Assembly (NCBI GenBank): GCA_017408185.1
Contig: JAFQVE010000631.1
Coordinates: 1-6,303 of the forward strand
Direction of reading: 5' to 3'
Length of the DNA: 6,303 bases
Source of the DNA: Oscillospiraceae bacterium
GTDB taxonomy: Bacteria > Bacillota_A > Clostridia > Oscillospirales > JAAYXM01
Shown here: positions 1 to 4,717 of the stretch, one piece after another
Layout: every line of letters starts with the position of its first letter
Numbering within the stretch: the first letter of the stretch is position 1
Notes under the pieces: generated by a model
What the model saw: only the letters and a program-made list of their open reading frames with translations
Database searches by the model: none
Told to the model about the DNA's origin: nothing
Position numbers and translations under genes: made by a program

Positions 1-126
1 AAAAAGCCGGACAGACCTGTTGCAATAGACAGCTTTATGAAAAAGCCGATAGAGGCTGTTTGCGAGTTCTGTATATCAAAGATAAAGCTCGTCGGAGCTG
101 ATGGAAAGTGGAATGGCAATGTCTAA
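1..126 (+). CDS. C-terminal end of a class II ketose-bisphosphate aldolase-like protein (partial; IolJ role possible)
   Basis: An open frame enters from the left edge in frame 1 and stops at TAA 124-126, giving the last 41 residues of a protein whose start lies outside the window. The tail contains KKPIEAVCEFCISKIKLVGA followed by DGKW. This resembles the C-terminal helix of class II fructose/tagatose-bisphosphate aldolases, which commonly end with an amphipathic helix and a K-I-x-L-F-G-S-x-G-K-like segment. No catalytic or zinc-binding residues are in view, so the family call rests on this short tail and on context. The stop overlaps the preferred start of the next gene by 8 bases, so the two are probably translationally coupled. 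In inositol catabolism the matching enzyme is IolJ, which splits 6-phospho-5-dehydro-2-deoxygluconate into dihydroxyacetone phosphate and malonate semialdehyde. That a coding frame ends here is fairly sure; the function is tentative. Confidence 0.45.
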   Translation, partial: KKPDRPVAIDSFMKKPIEAVCEFCISKIKLVGADGKWNGNV

Positions 127-1048
127 TATAGTCGGAATAGGCGCAAATGTATATGATACGCTGATAACCTTGCCTGAATATCCCGCTGAGGATACAAAGA
201 TGCGCGCAAGCGGCATAAAGGTAAGCGGCGGAGGTCCGTGCGCAACGGGACTTGTTGCCGCATCAAAGCTTGGCGAGAGTGCAGTCTACATCGGAAATCT
301 ATCAGACGATGCGGCAGGAGAGTTTTTAATTTCTGATTTTGAAAGATACAATGTGGCAACAAGCCTTACAGAAATGATAAGCGGATATCGTTCATTCTCG
401 TCATATATCTGGCTTGCGGAGAATTCTGCAACAAGAACTTGTGTTTTTGATAAGGGCAATGTGCCGAAACTCGCGCTTTCGGATAAGCAAAAAGAGGCAA
501 TAAGAAAAGCCGAAATCCTTATGGTTGACGGAAATGAAATGGAAGCAGCAATTGAGGGTGCGCTCATTGCAAGGCAAAACGGCACAAAGGTACTCTACGA
601 TGCCGGAGGACTGTATGACGGGGTGGAACAGCTTCTTCCGCTTGCAGATATCCTCATTCCGTCAGAGGAGTTTGCACTCGGACATACACAAGCGGAAAAT
701 ACCGAGGATGCGGCACAGATACTTTATGAAAAGTACAGTCCGGAAGTTGTTGTTATAACGCAGGGGAAGAACGGCGGAATAATGTATGACGGTGAGAAAA
801 TCATAAAATACTCCGCATTCCTCGTACACGCGATAGACTCAAACGGCTCGGGTGATGTTTTCCACGGTGCATTCGCTTTTGCACTGTGCCGTGGATATGA
901 CTTTTACAAGGCGTGCGTTTTTTCAAGCGCCGTGTCGGCACTTAAATGTACAAAGCTCGGTTCCCGTGAGGGTGTTCCGATGCTCTCGGAAACAATAGAA
1001 TTTTTAAAGGAGCGTGGATATAATGAATTTCAAGAGAACATGGAATAA
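119..1048 (+). CDS. PfkB/ribokinase-family carbohydrate kinase (possible 5-dehydro-2-deoxygluconokinase, IolC role)
   Basis: A cytoplasmic ATP-dependent sugar kinase of the ribokinase fold, 309 residues from the chosen start, normal for the family. The N-terminus opens with the usual first strand (IVGIGANVYDTL) and carries the substrate-side glycine motif GGGPCATG at residues 37-44. The C-terminal PfkB signature is DSNGSGDVFHGAF from residue 240, with D246 as the expected catalytic base in the anion hole. The usual GAGD appears as GSGD. A VVITQGKNGG segment matches the nucleotide-binding strand before it. ATG codons at 101, 113 and 119 are in frame. I prefer 119 because GGAAAG at 103-108 lies 10 bases upstream, whereas GGAG at 94-97 is only 3 bases from 101. 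The gene overlaps the upstream frame by 8 bases and iolB by 26. Beside iolB, the natural guess is phosphorylation of 2-deoxy-5-keto-gluconate. However, the protein is shorter than typical IolC as I remember it and its glycine motif differs, so another sugar substrate is possible. Family is certain; substrate is inferred. Confidence 0.9.
   Translation: MSNIVGIGANVYDTLITLPEYPAEDTKMRASGIKVSGGGPCATGLVAASKLGESAVYIGNLSDDAAGEFLISDFERYNVATSLTEMISGYRSFSSYIWLAENSATRTCVFDKGNVPKLALSDKQKEAIRKAEILMVDGNEMEAAIEGALIARQNGTKVLYDAGGLYDGVEQLLPLADILIPSEEFALGHTQAENTEDAAQILYEKYSPEVVVITQGKNGGIMYDGEKIIKYSAFLVHAIDSNGSGDVFHGAFAFALCRGYDFYKACVFSSAVSALKCTKLGSREGVPMLSETIEFLKERGYNEFQENME
1007..1012 (+). promoter_or_regulatory. 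Ribosome binding site of iolB, inside the kinase gene
   Basis: AAGGAG lies within the last codons of the kinase gene, 10 bases before ATG 1023. An in-frame GTG at 1014 would be only one base from this site, so the site favours ATG 1023 as the iolB start. Confidence 0.75.
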
Positions 1049-1811
1049 AAAGTTTGGTAAGTCTGAAATCTATAAAAAAGAAAACAGCGCTTGCCAAAAG
1101 GTTGAGATTGATATGCTCCGCCTTGCTGACGGAGATGTGAAAGCATACCGCGAGGAAAACAAGGAATATGCTCTTGTCATTCTTGGCGGTAAGTGCACAG
1201 TAAAAGGTGAAGCTTTTGCTTTTGAAAGCATCGGAAAGAGAGAAGATGTTTTCGGCGGTGCGGCAACGTGCGTATACGTTCCTGCAAACAAGCCGTTTAC
1301 GGTAACAGGTGTCGGCGAAGTTCAGATAGCAGTTTGCAAATCACCGTCGGATAAGGACTTTAAGCCCGTGCTTATCAACCCCGAGGATGTTGTGATAAAG
1401 AACCTCGGCAAACCCGGATGGGAGCGTGAGGCGCACTTCATCCTCGATGAGCGTACAGATTCCAATATGCTCTATATCGGCGAAGCGTTTGTCAAGGGCG
1501 GTCAGTGGGCAAGCTATCCGCCGCATAAGCATGATGACGATAATATGCCGATTGAAGCAGAAACAGAAGAAATTTACTATTATGAGTTCAAAAAGCCGCA
1601 GGGCTTTGGTATTCAGAAGGTCTATACAATGGAAGGGGATATCGACGAAACCTACACCGTAAAGACAGGCGATTTCGTTGAAATTCCGCGTGGATATCAT
1701 CCGTTCCATGCCGCCCCGGGATATGATAACTATTATCTCTGGATTATGGCGGGCAAGGACCGCGGCTTCTATATGACAGCAGACGAAGACCACAAGTGGC
1801 TCAATGCATAG
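1023..1811 (+). CDS. iolB: 5-deoxy-glucuronate isomerase (KduI/IolB family)
   Basis: IolB isomerises 5-deoxy-D-glucuronate to 2-deoxy-5-keto-D-gluconate in myo-inositol catabolism; it is a cytoplasmic, metal-dependent enzyme with two cupin halves. The protein is 262 residues, close to the family's usual 270 or so. The C-terminal cupin carries the hallmark run: PPHKHDDD with H168 and H170, then ETEEIYYYE around residues 180-188 supplying the glutamate ligand, KKPQGFGIQKVYTM, and PRGYHPFHAAPGYDNYYLW with H226 as the likely last metal ligand. AGKDRGF follows near the end. The first half is less conserved, as is usual. The start at ATG 1023 is set by AAGGAG at 1007-1012; it overlaps the kinase by 26 bases, which suggests coupled translation. 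It sits directly before the FGGY kinase with one base between stop and next start. Family and reaction are clear from the motif set; the alternative KduI (a longer protein with a different ligand spacing) fits less well. Confidence 0.92.
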   Translation: MNFKRTWNKKFGKSEIYKKENSACQKVEIDMLRLADGDVKAYREENKEYALVILGGKCTVKGEAFAFESIGKREDVFGGAATCVYVPANKPFTVTGVGEVQIAVCKSPSDKDFKPVLINPEDVVIKNLGKPGWEREAHFILDERTDSNMLYIGEAFVKGGQWASYPPHKHDDDNMPIEAETEEIYYYEFKKPQGFGIQKVYTMEGDIDETYTVKTGDFVEIPRGYHPFHAAPGYDNYYLWIMAGKDRGFYMTADEDHKWLNA

Positions 1812-1812
1812 T

Positions 1813-3288
1813 ATGAAATACTTACTCGGAATAGATTTTGGCGGCGGTGCGTCAAAGGCAACGCTTCTTTGTGAGAACGGAGAGATTGTTGCCGCAAGTA
1901 CAACCGAATATCCTACGCATTATCCAAAGCCCGGATATGCAGAGCAAAACCCCGATGACTGGGTGAAAGCAACTTGTGAAAACATTTCAAACGTTCTTGC
2001 AAAAAGCAAAATAAATCCTTCAGACATTGCATGCATATCCCTTGATGCGGCAACGCATACTGCAGTAATATTGGATGATGATTTCAATGTTATCCGTCCT
2101 GCAATTTACTGGACAGACACAAGAAGCACCGCTGAGGTCGCATATCTGAAAGAGAATTTCGGGGAAATAATTGAGTGCGAGGTTCTCCACAAGCCCGACA
2201 CCATATGGTCGCTTCCGGAGCTTATGTGGATAAAGAACAACGAGCCGGAAAATTGGGCAAGGGTGCGGAAAATCCTCTTCGCAAAGGACTATGTCCGCCA
2301 CCAACTTACCGGCGATTATGTAACCGATTATATCGAAGCTGAAGGCTCTATGATGTTTGATATAAACACAATGCGGTGGAGTGAAACGCTCTGCGGTGTG
2401 CTTGGTATCTCAACCGATATGATGCCGGAGATTGTAAAGCCGACGGATAAGGTAGGATATATAACCAAAGAAGCGGCAACGCTTACCGGACTTTCGGAGG
2501 GCACCCCCGTTATCTGCGGAACAACAGATACGGTTATGGAGGTTTTTGCCTCGGGTGCAGTCGCAAAAGGGCAGATGACATTAAAGCTTGCAACAGCAGG
2601 CAGAATATGTGTTATAACTGATAAACCATATCCTGATCTAAACCTCATAAACTATTCCCACATCATAGACGGACTTTTCTATCCGGGAACTGCAACAAAA
2701 TCCTGCGCCGCATCATACCGCTGGTTCCGTGATACCTTCGGCGATGATTACAAAACGCTTGATGAGCTTTCAGAGAGCGTGCCTGTTGGAAGCGAGGGGC
2801 TTGTGTTCCATCCATATTTAAACGGCGAGCTTACGCCGTATGCAAACCCGAAGCTCTGTGCGGATTTTGTTGGCGTGCGAGCATCGCACACCAAAGCGCA
2901 TTTTACACGCGCAGTGCTCGAAGGTGTGACGATGAGTATGCTCGACTGTATGGAAGCTCTTGAGAGCCTGAATATACTGCACAATGACAGCGCTGTTATC
3001 ATTGGTGGCGGTGGAAAAAGCCCTCTGTGGAGGCAGATGGTCTCCGATGCACTGGGGGTAAGACTTGTTGAGATGAAATATGCAGATTCTTCCCTTGGCA
3101 GTGCAATGCTTGCGGGTGTAGCAAACGGAATATTCGAAAGTTTTGAGAAAGCGGTTAATACCTGCAACAAGGCGATTTCAGAAACTCTTCCGAATGAGGA
3201 AAACACGATTAAATATAAAAAGCTTTTCAAAAAGTATAAAGCAATTCAGAAGGCTTTAGAGCCGATATATAACGGAGAGTATGTATGA
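1813..3288 (+). CDS. FGGY-family carbohydrate kinase, xylulokinase (XylB)-like
   Basis: An ATP-dependent sugar or polyol kinase of the FGGY (hexokinase/actin-like) fold, 491 residues, normal family length. The first phosphate loop is LLGIDFGGGASKATLL at residues 4-19 with D8. The middle has YWTDTRSTAEVAYLK and HKPDTIWSLPELMWIK, typical of the xylulokinase branch. The catalytic base is expected at D239 in GTTDTVMEVF, equivalent to the GxxD motif of XylB. The C-terminal domain carries the adenosine-binding IIGGGGKSPLWRQM, with its glycine run at 398-401, and later SSLGSAMLAG. ATG 1804 is also in frame, but ATG 1813 puts GIDFGG at the usual distance from the N-terminus. It leaves one base after the iolB stop; I see no strong ribosome site, so reinitiation after iolB is plausible. 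The stop overlaps the next start as ATGA. The substrate is not readable: xylulose is the default annotation, but the inositol-type context allows another ketose or polyol. Confidence 0.9.
   Translation: MKYLLGIDFGGGASKATLLCENGEIVAASTTEYPTHYPKPGYAEQNPDDWVKATCENISNVLAKSKINPSDIACISLDAATHTAVILDDDFNVIRPAIYWTDTRSTAEVAYLKENFGEIIECEVLHKPDTIWSLPELMWIKNNEPENWARVRKILFAKDYVRHQLTGDYVTDYIEAEGSMMFDINTMRWSETLCGVLGISTDMMPEIVKPTDKVGYITKEAATLTGLSEGTPVICGTTDTVMEVFASGAVAKGQMTLKLATAGRICVITDKPYPDLNLINYSHIIDGLFYPGTATKSCAASYRWFRDTFGDDYKTLDELSESVPVGSEGLVFHPYLNGELTPYANPKLCADFVGVRASHTKAHFTRAVLEGVTMSMLDCMEALESLNILHNDSAVIIGGGGKSPLWRQMVSDALGVRLVEMKYADSSLGSAMLAGVANGIFESFEKAVNTCNKAISETLPNEENTIKYKKLFKKYKAIQKALEPIYNGEYV
3274..3279 (+). 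promoter_or_regulatory. Ribosome binding site of the fused ETF gene
   Basis: GGAGAG in the last codons of the FGGY kinase gene lies 5 bases before ATG 3285, with the GGAG core 7 bases away. It supports the start that makes the ATGA overlap. Confidence 0.65.
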
Positions 3289-4637
3289 AAGTTCTTGTTT
3301 GCGTAAAGGTATCAAATGGAGAGATAAACCCGTTTGACGAATCCGCGCTTGAATGGGCGCTTCGGATATCCGATGATGTAACCATGCTCTCAATGGGACC
3401 GGAAAGTACAAAGGAAGTTTTAAAGCCGCTCACGCGCCTTGGTGCAAAGGTAACGCTTTTAAGCGATTCGCTCTTCGCGGGATCAGATACTCTTGCAACT
3501 GCGTATATTCTTTCTGTTGCCGCAAAAAAGCTTGGCTATGACCTTATCCTCTGCGGAAAGCAGAGTATTGACGGCGATACGGCACAGGTCGGACCGATGC
3601 TTTCGGAGTTTTTAAAATGCAATCTCATAACCAACGCGCTTGACGTAGCGGTTAATGAAGAATATGTAAAGTGCAATACAAGGCTTGCGAAGGAAGATGC
3701 GAAGCTTCCCGCACTTGTTACTCTTGAGAGAAGCGCAGTTTTAAGATTTCCAAGCATATTTTCAATGGTATGTGAGGTTGATATACTTAACAACGCACAT
3801 CTTGACTGTGACATATCGCGCTCTGGACTTTCAGGCTCACCGACAAGGGTTATTCAGTCTTTTACATACGAAAAGGGTAAAAGAAAATGCAAGTTCATCT
3901 CGAAAAATGAGCTAAAACCACTTGTTGACAAGCTGTTAAAAGAAAGAAGTCATCGCGAAGTAAATGTCGAGGAAAAAGCAAAGCTCTCCTCCGTCTGGGC
4001 GGTGGGAGAAGAGGTTTTTGAAAAGGCTTCTGAAATAGCCGATGAAGTTATCCCTATTGAAAAAACGGATGCGGAAACGATTGCAGAGCGGGCAAAGAAA
4101 GAAAACCCGTCCGTTATCCTGTGGAATGCTGACTCCTGGGGGCGCAAAACAGCACCGAGGGTTGCGGCAATGCTGAACACCGGACTGTGTGCCGACTGTA
4201 CCGAGCTTGAAGCTGACGGGGGTAACCTTATTATGTACCGTCCGGCAAAGGGCGGGAGCATATATGCAAAGATAAAGTGCCTTAAAAATCCGCAGATGGC
4301 AACGGTCAGAACAAAGCAGGAAAGCGGAGAGGTAATCGTCTCTGTAGGTAAGGGAGCATCTGAAAGCCTTGATAAAGCAGAAAGGCTTGCAAAAGAGCTT
4401 GGTGCCGAAATGTGTGCCTCTCGCGGACTTGTCGATATGGGACGCGCTGATTATGCAAGGCAGGTCGGTCTTACCGGTAAAACCGTCAGCCCGAGGATAT
4501 ACATAGCAATCGGAATATCCGGCGCGGTGCAGCACACCTGCGCAATAGAGGGGGTTGACACGGTTATAGCAATAAATCCCGATAAGGACGCGCGAATATT
4601 TGAATACGCAGACTACGGGATTTTAGAAGAATTCTGA
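3285..4637 (+). CDS. Electron transfer flavoprotein, beta-alpha (EtfB-EtfA) single-chain fusion
   Basis: One 450-residue protein carries both ETF subunits, normally separate. Residues 1 to about 220 are EtfB: ALEWAL near residue 20, GKQSIDGDTAQVGPML at 91-106 lining the nucleotide site, RLAKEDAKLPALVTLER around 133-149 matching the beta-subunit signature, and SGLSGSPTRV. A charged linker covers about 195-232. EtfA follows: a shortened N-terminal part, NTGLCADCTELEADGG, NPQMATVR, then the FAD-binding domain with SRGLVDMGRADYARQVG (379-395), LTGKTVSP, GISGAVQH (410-417) and the terminal FEYADYGI. Compact size comes from a trimmed EtfA N-terminus; canonical subunits are about 260 and 320-340 residues. 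The DGDTAQVGP form of EtfB resembles ETFs of anaerobic Clostridia, some of which bifurcate electrons with FAD in the beta subunit; whether this one does is inference. ETFs relay electrons from a partner dehydrogenase; no partner is encoded here. The start overlaps the FGGY kinase stop as ATGA with a good ribosome site, so it belongs to the operon. The fusion is read directly from one uninterrupted frame. Confidence 0.93.
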   Translation: MKVLVCVKVSNGEINPFDESALEWALRISDDVTMLSMGPESTKEVLKPLTRLGAKVTLLSDSLFAGSDTLATAYILSVAAKKLGYDLILCGKQSIDGDTAQVGPMLSEFLKCNLITNALDVAVNEEYVKCNTRLAKEDAKLPALVTLERSAVLRFPSIFSMVCEVDILNNAHLDCDISRSGLSGSPTRVIQSFTYEKGKRKCKFISKNELKPLVDKLLKERSHREVNVEEKAKLSSVWAVGEEVFEKASEIADEVIPIEKTDAETIAERAKKENPSVILWNADSWGRKTAPRVAAMLNTGLCADCTELEADGGNLIMYRPAKGGSIYAKIKCLKNPQMATVRTKQESGEVIVSVGKGASESLDKAERLAKELGAEMCASRGLVDMGRADYARQVGLTGKTVSPRIYIAIGISGAVQHTCAIEGVDTVIAINPDKDARIFEYADYGILEEF

Positions 4638-4703
4638 GCGCAAGCAATAATAAGCCTTGACTGGCGATTATATAGATAGCTTTCCAAAAAACAATTAAAA
4701 AAT

Positions 4704-4709
4704 GGGAGG
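4704..4709 (+). promoter_or_regulatory. Strong ribosome binding site of the secreted repeat protein
   Basis: GGGAGG sits 8 bases upstream of ATG 4718 within an A-rich stretch, a near-ideal Shine-Dalgarno site. It fixes the start directly before a signal peptide. Confidence 0.85.
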
Positions 4710-4717
4710 AAAACAAA

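Noticed and set aside
101..118. ATG 101 or ATG 113 as the start of the PfkB kinase.
   Set aside because: Ribosome-site spacing is poor for both, and starting at 119 gives the usual short lead before the first beta strand. The choice is not fully certain.
1014..1022. GTG at 1014 as the start of iolB.
   Set aside because: The AAGGAG site ends one base before it, which is too close; ATG 1023 has proper spacing.
3936..4535. A long minus-strand open frame (199 codons) opposite the ETF fusion gene.
   Set aside because: It lies entirely within a confidently identified plus-strand gene, shows no family motifs and has a Cys/Arg/Phe-rich composition typical of an antisense shadow.
4657..4676. TTGACT (4657-4662) followed by TATAGA (4671-4676) as a promoter for the secreted protein gene.
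   Set aside because: The spacing of 8 bases is far too short, and the position 17 bases downstream of TTGACT (CTTTCC) does not resemble a -10 box.
4642..4682. AAGC (4642-4645) and GCTT (4679-4682) flanking AT-rich arms as a terminator hairpin after the ETF gene.
   Set aside because: The pairing is short and interrupted, has little G+C, and is followed by A residues and not by a T-run.
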